Positions 37,702 through 46,370 of a stretch of DNA of 64,000 nucleotides are shown piece after piece. Below the pieces are notes generated by a model, which had not been told where the DNA came from, ran no database searches, and saw only the letters and a list, made by a program, of their open reading frames with translations. Within the stretch, counting starts at the first letter, position 1, and each line of letters starts with the position of its first letter. Origin of the DNA: Devosia sp. FJ2-5-3 (GTDB lineage Bacteria > Pseudomonadota > Alphaproteobacteria > Rhizobiales > Devosiaceae); assembly GCF_029201545.1 (NCBI RefSeq), contig NZ_CP104007.1:1646501-1710500 (forward strand). The letters run 5' to 3'. The position numbers and the translations under genes are program-made.

Positions 37702-39447
37702 ATGGGTATTTTTGGCGCTCTTCAAAGTGCGGTATCGGGTCTCAAGGCGCAGTCGCACGCCATGGAGAACATTTCCGGCAATATCGCCAACTCTCAGACC
37801 ATCGGCTACAAGCGGATTGATACCAGCTTCGTCGACATGATCGCCGACGCCCCGGTCAAAAGCCAGGTGGCAGGCGCTGTCTCGGCTTTCTCGCGCTCGA
37901 TGAACACGCTGCGCGGCGACATCCAGAATGCCGACACCCAGACCTATATGGCCCTCAACGGCAATGGCTTCTTCGTCACCGAGAAGGCCGATGGCAGCGC
38001 CGGCACATTCTACACCCGCCGTGGCGATTTCGACGTCGACCGCAATGGTTATCTGGTCAACGGCGCGGGCTATCGCCTGACCGGTCTTGATATGAGCAAT
38101 GGGGTTGTTACCGGTTCCGTCGCCAAGGCCATCCAGATCGACAATTCCTTCCTGCCGGCGAAGAAGTCGACCACAATCAACTATCAACTAAACCTTCCGC
38201 AAAACCCCAAGACGGCGGCTTATGTGTCCACCACGCCGGGTAGCGAATTGCTCAAGCCATGGGGCTACAAGGCTTCGCTCCTCGATCCGGCTGCGGTGAA
38301 TAGCCCCTCTTTTGAAGGGAATGCTGCAGATGCTACCGATTCAGCAGATACGCTGGTGGCGACAGATGATGTCATCAAGGTCCAAATTGGTACCATCGTG
38401 CGTGAATATGTTCTGGACACAGACAATACAGCGTCAGTGACTGCGCCTCAGATCAAGGTCAATGCTGGTGGTACGCTCGGAGAGATGCTGAGTGCTATCC
38501 AGGCTGATCTGCGCGCCAATGGTGGGCCCGATGCGAGCGGGGTTGTTGTCGGCATCAATGATGATGGCAATGTGAGTGTTGATTTTGTTGGTAACTATCG
38601 CACCGGTGTTGAAATCTCGGGCACGGGTGCTGCCAAGCTGGGAATAGTGGACGACCAAGAGGCCGCGGCCGGTGAGGTTGTCGATATCGCGGGCTCGGAC
38701 TCTGAACTGTTCATCAAGGAGTCTATTTCGGGCGGCGGGGTTACCGTCTACTCGCAGACCGGGGAGCCCATCAACATTCAAATGCGCTGGGCGAAGACCA
38801 GCAATGCCGCCGGCGCGGAAGCTTGGAGCCTCTACTACGCTTCCGATTCCAGCCCTGGTGCCGCGAAGGCCTGGAGCAAGATCGCCGACTACACTTTCAA
38901 CGAGGGTCAGCTAGCCAAAGTTACCGGCGCCCCGGGTGTGGAAGTCAATGGCAATGAGCGCGTGACCATTGGCAATGTCACAGTGAATGGCCGTAACTTT
39001 ACCGATCTGTCTATTGACCACGGCCTCAAGGGCATGACTCAGTTCGCCGACAATAGCGGCATGGCCACCACCACGACCCTCAAGCAGGACGGTTATGGTG
39101 CGGGCGAGTTCATCTCGGTGGGCATCTCCGACGATGGCCGCGTGGTGGCTTCCTACACCAATGGCGAGAACCGCGAAGTGGCGCAGATCATCACCGCCAG
39201 CTTCTCCAATGCCAACGCCCTCAAGCGTGGCGATGGCGGTGCCTACACCATCACCTCCGAGTCCGGCGAGCCCATCATCGACCAGACGGGCCAGGGCATT
39301 GTCGGTTCTTCGACCGAAGCCTCCAACACCGATATTTCTGAAGAATTCACCAAGCTGATCGTCACCCAGCAGGCCTATTCGGCCAACACCAAGATCGTGA
39401 CCGCAGCCGATGAGATGCTTCAGGAAGCCCTCAACATGATCCGCTGA
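37702..39447 (+). CDS. flgE: Flagellar hook protein FlgE
   Basis: A 581-residue hook subunit secreted by the flagellar type III apparatus. The N-terminal rod motif GIFGALQSAVSGLKAQSHAMENISGNIANSQTIGYKR and the C-terminal coiled part (FTKLIVTQQAYSANTKIVTAADEMLQEALNMIR) form the conserved core. TSFVDMIAD and the FVTEKADG segment are typical of FlgE rather than FlgG. The central domain is larger than in the 400-residue enteric protein. The stretch 38290-38760 has visibly lower GC and different codon use, which marks a variable surface module. It is preceded by a sigma-54 promoter. Confidence 0.95.
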   Translation: MGIFGALQSAVSGLKAQSHAMENISGNIANSQTIGYKRIDTSFVDMIADAPVKSQVAGAVSAFSRSMNTLRGDIQNADTQTYMALNGNGFFVTEKADGSAGTFYTRRGDFDVDRNGYLVNGAGYRLTGLDMSNGVVTGSVAKAIQIDNSFLPAKKSTTINYQLNLPQNPKTAAYVSTTPGSELLKPWGYKASLLDPAAVNSPSFEGNAADATDSADTLVATDDVIKVQIGTIVREYVLDTDNTASVTAPQIKVNAGGTLGEMLSAIQADLRANGGPDASGVVVGINDDGNVSVDFVGNYRTGVEISGTGAAKLGIVDDQEAAAGEVVDIAGSDSELFIKESISGGGVTVYSQTGEPINIQMRWAKTSNAAGAEAWSLYYASDSSPGAAKAWSKIADYTFNEGQLAKVTGAPGVEVNGNERVTIGNVTVNGRNFTDLSIDHGLKGMTQFADNSGMATTTTLKQDGYGAGEFISVGISDDGRVVASYTNGENREVAQIITASFSNANALKRGDGGAYTITSESGEPIIDQTGQGIVGSSTEASNTDISEEFTKLIVTQQAYSANTKIVTAADEMLQEALNMIR

Positions 39448-39509
39448 GGTCACATGACTTTGGAATGCTGCATCGATCCCTACCGGTCATTCGGGCTGTC
39501 TGACCGGTT

Positions 39510-39592
39510 CATGCCCCGCCTGGGCGGGGAGAGGTGCGGCATTTCATTTTTCTTCCCGGTCCCGGCGCTTGCGTCGGGACTCACTGTTTCGA
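39510..39592. repeat. Hairpin-rich, REP-like sequence between flgE and flgK
   Basis: Contains GCCCCGCCTGGGCGGGG and, downstream, CCGGCGCTTGCGTCGGG, wording similar to the REP arms near 26950. The 212-base gap 39448-39659 has no gene and no clear promoter; the element may dampen readthrough from flgE into flgK. Confidence 0.45.
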
Positions 39593-39659
39593 ATTTCCCT
39601 CGTATCTGCCGCAGCGTCCTTTTTAGCGTGCGGTCGCTGTGTTCCAAAGGAGACCCGTT

Positions 39660-41549
39660 ATGGGTTTGACGGTCGCTATCGGGAATGCGCTTTCGGGCCT
39701 GAAGGCCAGCCAGTCGGCGCTGGAAGTTATTTCCCGCAATATTTCCAACGCCGGTACGCCCGGCTACCACAAGCAGACGCTCAACGTCATCGAAGTGGGC
39801 CGAGGCGACAATTCCTATGTCCGCGCCGGACAGGTCAATCGCGCCTTCGACTCCATCCTGCAGAATTACTACACCAAGCAGGTGCCGGAGACCGCCTATT
39901 CGGCGACGCGCGGGACCTTCCTCGACCGCATGCAGAATGCCATGGGCAAGCCCGGCAGCGCAGGCTCGCTCGATACCATGCTCGGCCATCTGCAGAACGC
40001 CATGGACGCCCTGGCGACCAGCCCGGACAATTATGCGACGCGTGCCGATGCCGTTTCCAAGGCATCGGACATGGCGTCCACGCTCAATCGGCTGTCGCTC
40101 GAAGTGCAGTCCATGCGCCGCGAAACCGAAACGCGCATGGCGACCAGCGTCGACCAGGTCAATTCGATGCTGGGCTCGCTGCGTGACGTGAACCTGGTCC
40201 TTGCCGACTACGGCGTCGACCAGAACACGCGCAACAGCCTGCTCGACCAGCGCGACCGTCTGGTGTCCGGCATATCCGAAATCATGGATCTGCGGGTCGA
40301 CTATAATCCTGACGGCACGGTGCGTCTCGCAACGCGCGCCGGCACCTCCCTGCTGGACGTCAAGCCATCCATGCTTGCCTTCGAGCAGGCAGGTTCGCTG
40401 ACCCCCACCTCCCAGTTCAACACCGACGACAAGCGCAGCAGCGTCGGCAAGCTGATCATCGAAACGCCCAATGGCACGCGCGTCGATCTTATCAAGGAAG
40501 GCGCCATCCGCTCCGGCTCGCTGGGTGCGTTGATCGAACTGCGCGATACCACGCTCCAGGACGCCCAGAGGCAGCTCGACGATATCGCCTCCGCGCTTGC
40601 GCAGGTGTTTTCGACCGTGCAGACCCCGGGCGAACCCACTGCTGCCGGCGTCGATCCTGCAGGCTATGACATCGACCTGTCCAAGCTGCAGGACGGCAAT
40701 GATTTCGTTCTCAAATATCGCGGCACGGATGGCGTCGAACGCTCGGCCAAGGTCGTGCGTGTCGATGACCCCACGAAACTGCCCCTCGCCAGCCCCGACA
40801 GCAATGGCATGCAGGTGGTCGGGATCGATTTCTTCAATCGTGCCGGCGGCGGCGTCGCCGGCACGATCGACATGGCTCACATCGCCAATACGCTGAACAT
40901 CTCGCTCGCCGTCGGGCCGAGTTTTTCCAGCACGGGTGTCGCCGGCGACACGGATCTGCAGATCCGCAACAATGGCAATGCCACGACGGTCGGCGCGACA
41001 TCGCGCTGGACGGCGACAGGCCTGACCGATGGCGATCTGGGCGTGCCGCTCTTCCTCGATGCGGACGGCAAGCCCTTTACCAACGCACTGGGCGGGGAGG
41101 GGCAGCGCCTCGGCTTTGCCGCGCGCATCACCATCAACCCGGCGGTGGTGCAGGACAATACGCTCCTCGTCAAATACGAGGCCGGCACGGCGGCGGGCGA
41201 CAGCAAGCGCGTTGAATATCTGGTTGATCAGTTCAAGAACCTGCGCTTCGGCTCGAACACGGCCGTAGGCGCCAATGGCGGTGGTTTCCGCATGAGCGGC
41301 TCACTGACCGACATGGTCAACCAGATGGTCGAATACCAGGGCAGCACCATCCAGACCGCCCTGTCGGCCGACCAGACCAACAGACAGACACTCGAGGCCA
41401 TCAGCTCCCGCATGGAGGAGAATTATGGCGTCGACATCAACGAGGAAGTGGCCCGGCTGATGGAGCTGCAGAACGCCTATGCCGCCAATGCCCGCGTGGC
41501 GTCGGTGGTGCAGGAACTGCTCGACACCCTCATGCAGTCCTTCCGGTAA
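39660..41549 (+). CDS. flgK: Flagellar hook-associated protein 1 FlgK
   Basis: A 629-residue junction protein joining hook and filament. The conserved N-terminus GLTVAIGNALSGLKASQSALEVISRNISNAGTPGY carries the rod motif, and the C-terminus INEEVARLMELQNAYAANARVASVVQELLDTLMQ the matching helix. Middle helices with QVNSMLGSLRDVN and NSLLDQRDRLVSGISEIMDLRV are FlgK-specific. ATG 39660 follows AAGGAG; an in-frame earlier start at 39639 lacks one. flgL starts 16 bp after the stop, so the two form an operon. Confidence 0.95.
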   Translation: MGLTVAIGNALSGLKASQSALEVISRNISNAGTPGYHKQTLNVIEVGRGDNSYVRAGQVNRAFDSILQNYYTKQVPETAYSATRGTFLDRMQNAMGKPGSAGSLDTMLGHLQNAMDALATSPDNYATRADAVSKASDMASTLNRLSLEVQSMRRETETRMATSVDQVNSMLGSLRDVNLVLADYGVDQNTRNSLLDQRDRLVSGISEIMDLRVDYNPDGTVRLATRAGTSLLDVKPSMLAFEQAGSLTPTSQFNTDDKRSSVGKLIIETPNGTRVDLIKEGAIRSGSLGALIELRDTTLQDAQRQLDDIASALAQVFSTVQTPGEPTAAGVDPAGYDIDLSKLQDGNDFVLKYRGTDGVERSAKVVRVDDPTKLPLASPDSNGMQVVGIDFFNRAGGGVAGTIDMAHIANTLNISLAVGPSFSSTGVAGDTDLQIRNNGNATTVGATSRWTATGLTDGDLGVPLFLDADGKPFTNALGGEGQRLGFAARITINPAVVQDNTLLVKYEAGTAAGDSKRVEYLVDQFKNLRFGSNTAVGANGGGFRMSGSLTDMVNQMVEYQGSTIQTALSADQTNRQTLEAISSRMEENYGVDINEEVARLMELQNAYAANARVASVVQELLDTLMQSFR

Positions 41550-41564
41550 GAGGAGATAGCGAAC

Positions 41565-43730
41565 ATGCTCGTCAATAAATCCATGTATCCGGTCAAGGCC
41601 GGATATAGCGCGATCTCCACCATGCAGGGCCAGCTCGGCAAGCTGCAGACCCAGCTCGGCAGCGGCCAGAAGGCCCAGACCCTGGCCGAGATGGGGAGCG
41701 ATCGCACCGTGTCGCTCGCCACGCGCGGTCGCCTCACCAAGCTCGAATCCTTCTCGGCCAATATCGACACCGTCAATCTGCGCCTCGGTTTCCTCGACCA
41801 GGCGTTCACCGCCCTCAACGGGCTGAAGTCCGAAACGCGCAATTCGGCCACGCCGACCAGCTTTGGCGAAAATGGCCTCGTCATGGCCAGCCTGCAGAAG
41901 GACAGCGAAAACCGTCTGTCGCAGTTGCTGGAAACGCTCAATCTCAGCGTTGCCGGCCGCTACCTGATGGGCGGGAACAAGACCGACAGCGCTCCCGTCC
42001 AGCCCATGGACCGGATCATGAACGGCGAGGGCCAGTTCGCCGGCTACAAGACCGTCGTCAATGAACGCAACCGGGCCGATCTCGGCGCCGATCAGACGAT
42101 TACCCTGGGCGGGGTCGGCCTGCCCAATACCCGCATCAGCGGGCCGCATGGCAATTACCTGTCCGTGTCCTCGAACATGTTCGATGCGTTCGGCTATAAG
42201 CTGGCCTCGGTGTCGTCCAATACCGACAGCATCAAGACGGTCGGCCCCACGTCCAACCCGATCAACCAGACCGCCTATTTCAGCCAGAACCCGGTCGATC
42301 AGGACGCGGTCAGCGTCACGCTCAAGCGCCAGGACGGCACCTCGCAGACGCATATTCTCAAGGCCGTCGATACGCTTTCCGTTCCGCCGGTGGCCACCGA
42401 ATATGAGATCGTCCCCGGCGATACCAGCGCGACTGCCGCAAAATTCCAGGCGGCGCTGGAAAATTTGACCGGCGGCGATCTCGACAGTTTTTCGGCGATC
42501 ACCACGAACAATGCCAATATCAAGGTATCGGGCGATGCGGACGGCACCGACAATCTGAGCATCAAGCTTGCACAGAACCCGGCCCCGGGCGAAACGCTCA
42601 GCGTCACCCTCAAGAAGCCGGATGGGACTTTCGAGACCATTTCCCTGACCGCGCGCGATCCCTTGGCGGGGCCGCTTGGCGCCAATGATTTCGCGATCGG
42701 CGCGGATCGGCGCGAAACCATGGAGTCGCTTGAGGCCGCTCTCAAGGCCAGGATCGGCGGGATGGAGGCCAATGTAAAAACCGGCCGCCTCGAAATCGAG
42801 CGCAATGGTGCAACCGTCGGCATCTCCAAGGATTCGACGAACCCATTCGGTTTTGGCGATATCACCTCGATTGCCACGACAGTCGGCAAGGCGACCGTAA
42901 CCCCGGCTCCAAACCCCACCATTACTCTGCCCGACGACGTGCGCCCGGGCGAGTCCGTCAGCTTCGGCGTCAAGATGCCCGATGGCACGACGGCGACGAT
43001 CAAATTGTCGGCGGTGGACCGGAACCCCGGCGTCGGCCAGTTCCGCATCACGCCCGATGCGGCTGAGACGGCCAAGAACTTCGAGGCCGCGCTCCGCCTT
43101 CAGCTCGACACCGTCGCCAAGAGCGAATTGGTGGCGGCATCGACCTTCGCGGCTGCCGACGACTTCTTCAGCGCCGATGGCATTCCGATGCGCGTCGATG
43201 GCAATCCCGAGACTGCCACCGCCCTGGTCGATGGCCGGAGCAATACCGTCGTCTGGTACACCGGCGAGATTGCCTCGAACAATCCGCGCCTGTCCGCCAC
43301 GGCCCAGGTCGATGACTCGACCAAGGTCGGCTATGGCGTGCGAGCCAATGAACAGGGCCTGCTCGACATGGTCCGCACGCTCGCCTCGATGAGTGTGCAG
43401 GAATATCGCACCAGCGATCCGACCTCGAAGGGTCGGTTCAGCGCCATGGTCGAACGGCAGATGGACAATATGTCCACGGACACTGCCACGGATGACGGCT
43501 CGGTGGAGCGCATTGCCCTCGAGCTGGGCGTCACCAAGGCCACGGTCGGCCGCGCCGCGCAGCGCAACGTCGCCTTTTCGGGCCAGTTGCAGAGCCTGCT
43601 CAGCGAGGTCGAAACGGTGAGCATGGAAGAGACCGTGATGCAGCTGCTTGCACTCAAGACCCGTCTTGAGGCCAGCTACCAGACCACGGCCCAGGTCGCA
43701 AATCTGAGCCTCGTCAACTATCTCAAATAG
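41565..43730 (+). CDS. flgL: Flagellar hook-filament junction protein FlgL, enlarged by three repeated modules
   Basis: A 721-residue flagellin-related protein, far longer than the ~300-residue enteric FlgL. The ends are conserved: N-terminal KSMYPVKAGYSAISTMQGQLGKLQTQLGSGQKAQTLAEMG and C-terminal SEVETVSMEETVMQLLALKTRLEASYQTTAQVANLSLVNYL. Between residues ~245 and 515 a module appears three times: DAVSVTLKRQDGTSQTHIL, ETLSVTLKKPDGTFETISL and ESVSFGVKMPDGTTATIKL, each followed by a helix of the type AAKFQAALENL. It resembles flagellin IN-type inserts. The ribosome binding site is AGAGGAG. It is the last gene of the flgK-flgL unit; a terminator follows. Confidence 0.9.
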   Translation: MLVNKSMYPVKAGYSAISTMQGQLGKLQTQLGSGQKAQTLAEMGSDRTVSLATRGRLTKLESFSANIDTVNLRLGFLDQAFTALNGLKSETRNSATPTSFGENGLVMASLQKDSENRLSQLLETLNLSVAGRYLMGGNKTDSAPVQPMDRIMNGEGQFAGYKTVVNERNRADLGADQTITLGGVGLPNTRISGPHGNYLSVSSNMFDAFGYKLASVSSNTDSIKTVGPTSNPINQTAYFSQNPVDQDAVSVTLKRQDGTSQTHILKAVDTLSVPPVATEYEIVPGDTSATAAKFQAALENLTGGDLDSFSAITTNNANIKVSGDADGTDNLSIKLAQNPAPGETLSVTLKKPDGTFETISLTARDPLAGPLGANDFAIGADRRETMESLEAALKARIGGMEANVKTGRLEIERNGATVGISKDSTNPFGFGDITSIATTVGKATVTPAPNPTITLPDDVRPGESVSFGVKMPDGTTATIKLSAVDRNPGVGQFRITPDAAETAKNFEAALRLQLDTVAKSELVAASTFAAADDFFSADGIPMRVDGNPETATALVDGRSNTVVWYTGEIASNNPRLSATAQVDDSTKVGYGVRANEQGLLDMVRTLASMSVQEYRTSDPTSKGRFSAMVERQMDNMSTDTATDDGSVERIALELGVTKATVGRAAQRNVAFSGQLQSLLSEVETVSMEETVMQLLALKTRLEASYQTTAQVANLSLVNYLK

Positions 43731-43780
43731 CCGATTGGCGGCGCCAGGAGGCGCTTGATCGGCCAGGATGGCCAATAGGA

Positions 43781-43808
43781 AGCGGGGTGGAAACGCCCCG
43801 CTTTTTTT
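43781..43808 (+). terminator. Rho-independent terminator after flgL
   Basis: AGCGGGG-tggaaacg-CCCCGCT followed by a run of T. Confidence 0.85.
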
Positions 43809-43847
43809 GTGTCCGGCGTCTGGGGGCAGGGCGGTGGTGCATCGTCC

Positions 43848-43881
43848 AAAAAAAAGGCCCCCGGTTGGATCCGGGGGCTTT
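43848..43881 (-). terminator. Rho-independent terminator after flaF
   Basis: Stem GCCCCCGG-ttggat-CCGGGGGC at 43857-43878. On the minus strand it is followed by an eight-base T tract, about 40 bp after the flaF stop. Confidence 0.85.
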
Positions 43882-43917
43882 GAATATCGCGTCGAGGCGA
43901 TCCTGGAGCGGAAGAGA

Positions 43918-44292
43918 TTACTCTTCGCCGGCGCCGCGCAGGCCTGCGGCCAGCTGACGATTGATATTGATCAGCGGCAGGAGCTTGGCCTGGCTGGGTT
44001 CCATGTGCAGTTCGCGTGTCTCGTTCATGACGAACAGACCGAGATTGGCGATATTCTGGCGCACGGCCGCGGGGAGCGGGTTGTCTTCGCGGGTCACCGA
44101 GGTCAGGAAAATGTTCCAGATGCGGCGATTGAAGAGCAGGGCCTCATTCAGGCTGTCCTGCTTGAGCTCCCACGCGTCGTGAATGAGCTGGAGATTGGCA
44201 GCTGCCCGCGACAGCAGATTGGCTTCGCGGTCACGCGGGGCTTCCGTCTTGCGGGCCACCTGTTGGTAGGCCTGCGCTCCCTGATGATACAT
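43918..44292 (-). CDS. flaF: Flagellar biosynthesis regulator FlaF
   Basis: A 124-residue helical protein. YHQGAQAYQQVARKTEAPRDREANLL at the start and HDAWELKQDSLNEALLFNRRIWNIFLTSVTREDNPLP in the middle are the FlaF family pattern. In Caulobacter FlaF is needed for flagellin production and secretion and acts against FlbT. ATG 44292 gives the family-typical start; a TTG two codons earlier is also open. The gene overlaps the end of flbT by about 62 bases, an unusually long overlap that couples the two antagonists. Confidence 0.92.
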   Translation of the reverse strand: MYHQGAQAYQQVARKTEAPRDREANLLSRAAANLQLIHDAWELKQDSLNEALLFNRRIWNIFLTSVTREDNPLPAAVRQNIANLGLFVMNETRELHMEPSQAKLLPLININRQLAAGLRGAGEE

Positions 44293-44668
44293 TTGCAAGA
44301 AGGTCCTGTTCGTACTGGATTAGTTTCCGGGCTGCCTTGAGAGCTTTGTACAGCTCGCCGGTTAAAATCTCGTTGTTGATGCCATTAATCAGCGAGATCA
44401 TTGAAGGCGCCGCGGTGATTATCTCATTGACAAGATGGAAGTATTCTTCTCGCAGACGGGCTGTGTCGTCCTCAAGATACATGAGTTGCACGGCCAGGTA
44501 GATGCGCTTGGCCGGCGTGTCCGCCGTGGACACGGTAAGGATGTCCTTTTCGCGCAGGATCGGGGCCTTGCCGTCGATGAAGAGCCGGGTGCGCTGGTCT
44601 GAATTGGTAATGATGCACTGACCGATGATCAGGCGCTCACCAGGCTTGAGCTCGACTTTGAGGGACAT
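44231..44668 (-). CDS. flbT: Flagellin mRNA regulator FlbT
   Basis: A 145-residue protein of the FlbT family: MSLKVELKPGERLIIGQCIITNSDQRTRLFIDGKAPILREKDI, then IYLAVQLMYLEDD and ALKAARKLIQYEQDLL. In Caulobacter FlbT binds the 5' leader of flagellin mRNA and promotes its decay until the hook is finished. The two flagellin genes immediately to the right share a conserved leader that is the natural target. The start ATG 44668 follows AGGAAG. The tail after LANVSS is Gly/Pro-rich and is where flaF overlaps. Confidence 0.93.
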   Translation of the reverse strand: MSLKVELKPGERLIIGQCIITNSDQRTRLFIDGKAPILREKDILTVSTADTPAKRIYLAVQLMYLEDDTARLREEYFHLVNEIITAAPSMISLINGINNEILTGELYKALKAARKLIQYEQDLLANVSSGSAGLPTGGPQDGSPA

Positions 44669-44926
44669 GGCTTGTTCTTCCTATTCTGGGAATGCCGCCG
44701 GTCGATTGACGGACTTGATAAGCGGTAACAGCAGAAATCGCAGGACACCAGAGAGTTGGCGGGCCGATGTCGGGTTGGTTATGGCAGAATCTGCTTAATA
44801 TGAGCTTCACGCTGGAAAGTGGCCGCCATGTGGCCTGTCTCGATGATTGCCCTTTCATCCCCGCTTTATAGAGACCCTTTCCAGCGGCCCGGTTTCCGGT
44901 GGTCAGTCCCCCGCATCGGGCTCTCG
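44669..44926. promoter_or_regulatory. Non-coding region upstream of flbT and the first flagellin gene
   Basis: No gene here. TGGCA-gaatc-TGCTT at 44782-44796 is a weak version of the FlbD-like palindrome. TGGTCAGTCCCCCGCA at 44900-44915 keeps the GG-N10-GC spacing of sigma-54 promoters but with poor flanks. Neither is strong enough to name the flagellin promoter. Confidence 0.3.
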
Positions 44927-45023
44927 GGAATTCGATAAAACTTGAACTAAATTGCGCGTTTTCGCGAGAGGGGGCCGCAGCTTTTGATCCCTAAACCTGT
45001 TCTCGCCGGCAAGGAAGCCGGAA
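44927..45023 (+). promoter_or_regulatory. Conserved structured leader of flagellin gene 1
   Basis: A 97-base block almost identical (about five differences by eye) to 46243-46339 before the second flagellin. It contains complementary GCGAGA and TCTCGC arms 30 bases apart and a small hairpin CCGGC-aagga-AGCCGG near the 3' end, ahead of AGGAAG. Conservation with structure suggests an RNA element, plausibly the FlbT target. Confidence 0.65.
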
Positions 45024-45054
45024 GAAAAAATCTCTGGAACAGGAAGTCCAAACA

Positions 45055-46167
45055 ATGAGCGCAGTAAATCTCTCGTCGAACGCCCGCACCGGTCTCACCG
45101 TCCTGCGTAACGTCGCAGAACAGATGGCCACGACCCAGAACCGTCTGGTTACCGGCAAGGCCGTCAACAGCCCGCTCGACAATGTCTCCAAGTTCTTTAC
45201 TGCAGCCTCGATGGACTCTCGTGCTGCTTCCATTGACTCGCTGATGGACAATATCAACGCGGCGCAGTCCTCGATGAAGGCCGCCAGCGAAGGTATCAAG
45301 GGCATTCAGGGCCTGATCAAGGAAGCCCGCAGCCTCACCAGCCAGGCGCTGACCGCGTCGGCAAACAATGTCTCGGTCGCCGGCACCAACACCGTAACCG
45401 ACACGACGGCAATCACTGCCGCTGATACGCTGACTCTGACCACCGACAGCGGCACCTACACCTACACCGCTCCTGGTGGTGGCGGCACAGTTCAGGGCCT
45501 GATCGACGGCATCAATGGTGACGCAGATGTGGGCGTGAAAGCCTCGCTCGTTGACGGCAAGCTGACGCTGACCGGCTCGAAGGGTGAGAATGTCACCATT
45601 GCAGGCACCGGCACCGGCCTTTCCGCTGCTGGCCTGACCGCAGGCGTCGAGAAGCCCGCCAATAACGCCACCCGCGAGGGCCTGGCCAAGCAGTTCGACG
45701 CCCTGCGCTCCGAAATCACCCGCATCGCCAAGGATGCAGGCATCAATGGCACCAATCTTCTGAACGGTGACAAGATCCGCCTGGCACTGAACGAGGATGG
45801 TTCTTCGTCGACCACAATCGAGGGCACAGCAGTGAGCGCAGACACCTTGAAGATCGACGCCGCCGAAGGCGACTGGCAGTCCGACACCGCCGTGAATGAG
45901 GCGCTCGACGCCCTGATCGCAGCCGGCGACTCGCTCCAGGCAACTGCAGCCTCGTTCAGCTCGAACCAGTCCATCATTGCCGCCCGCAAGGATTTCAATG
46001 CGTCGCTGTCCGACATCCTCAAGGCCAGCTCGACCAATCTGACGGCCGCCGACATGGATCAGGAAGCCGCCAATCTGGTTGCGCTCCAGACCCGTCAGCA
46101 GATGGCAACCACGGCGCTGTCGATCATGCAGTCCTCGGAATCGACCGCTCTGAGCCTGCTGCGCTAA
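45055..46167 (+). CDS. Flagellin (copy 1)
   Basis: A 370-residue filament subunit. The conserved N-terminus SAVNLSSNARTGLTVLRNVAEQMATTQNRLVTGKAVNSP and C-terminus ALSIMQSSESTALSLLR form the D0/D1 helices. The centre (residues ~105-205) is a beta-rich variable insert with DTLTLTTDSGTYTY and SLVDGKLTLTG. It is paralogous to the gene at 46371 and nearly identical to it outside this insert. The start follows AGGAAG. A terminator 22 bp after the stop suggests a monocistronic unit. Confidence 0.95.
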   Translation: MSAVNLSSNARTGLTVLRNVAEQMATTQNRLVTGKAVNSPLDNVSKFFTAASMDSRAASIDSLMDNINAAQSSMKAASEGIKGIQGLIKEARSLTSQALTASANNVSVAGTNTVTDTTAITAADTLTLTTDSGTYTYTAPGGGGTVQGLIDGINGDADVGVKASLVDGKLTLTGSKGENVTIAGTGTGLSAAGLTAGVEKPANNATREGLAKQFDALRSEITRIAKDAGINGTNLLNGDKIRLALNEDGSSSTTIEGTAVSADTLKIDAAEGDWQSDTAVNEALDALIAAGDSLQATAASFSSNQSIIAARKDFNASLSDILKASSTNLTAADMDQEAANLVALQTRQQMATTALSIMQSSESTALSLLR

Positions 46168-46188
46168 TACCAAACGCCTTCGCGAACT

Positions 46189-46214
46189 GGCCCACCGTCA
46201 TGGTGGGCCTTTTT
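46189..46214 (+). terminator. Rho-independent terminator after flagellin 1
   Basis: GGCCCACC-gtcat-GGTGGGCC followed by TTTTT. Confidence 0.88.
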
Positions 46215-46242
46215 GCGTTTCCGGCCCGTCAGACGGCCCGCA

Positions 46243-46339
46243 GGAATTAGATAAAATTTGAAATAAATTGCGCGTTTTGGCGAGAGGGGGCCGCAGCTTT
46301 TGACCCCTAAACCTGTTCTCGCCGGCAAGGAAGCCGGAA
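46243..46339 (+). promoter_or_regulatory. Conserved structured leader of flagellin gene 2
   Basis: Second copy of the 97-base block described at 44927-45023. The arms GGCGAGA and TCTCGCC pair one base better than in copy 1. Sequence before position 46243 is unrelated to copy 1, so the conservation starts sharply. Confidence 0.65.
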
Positions 46340-46370
46340 CAACAAATCCCAGGAACAGGAAGTCAATAAA

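Noticed and set aside
44900..44915. Sigma-54 promoter for flagellin 1
   Set aside because: Only the GG-N10-GC spacing is kept, the flanking bases are poor, and no counterpart exists before flagellin 2 despite the shared leader. Kept only as a weak note.
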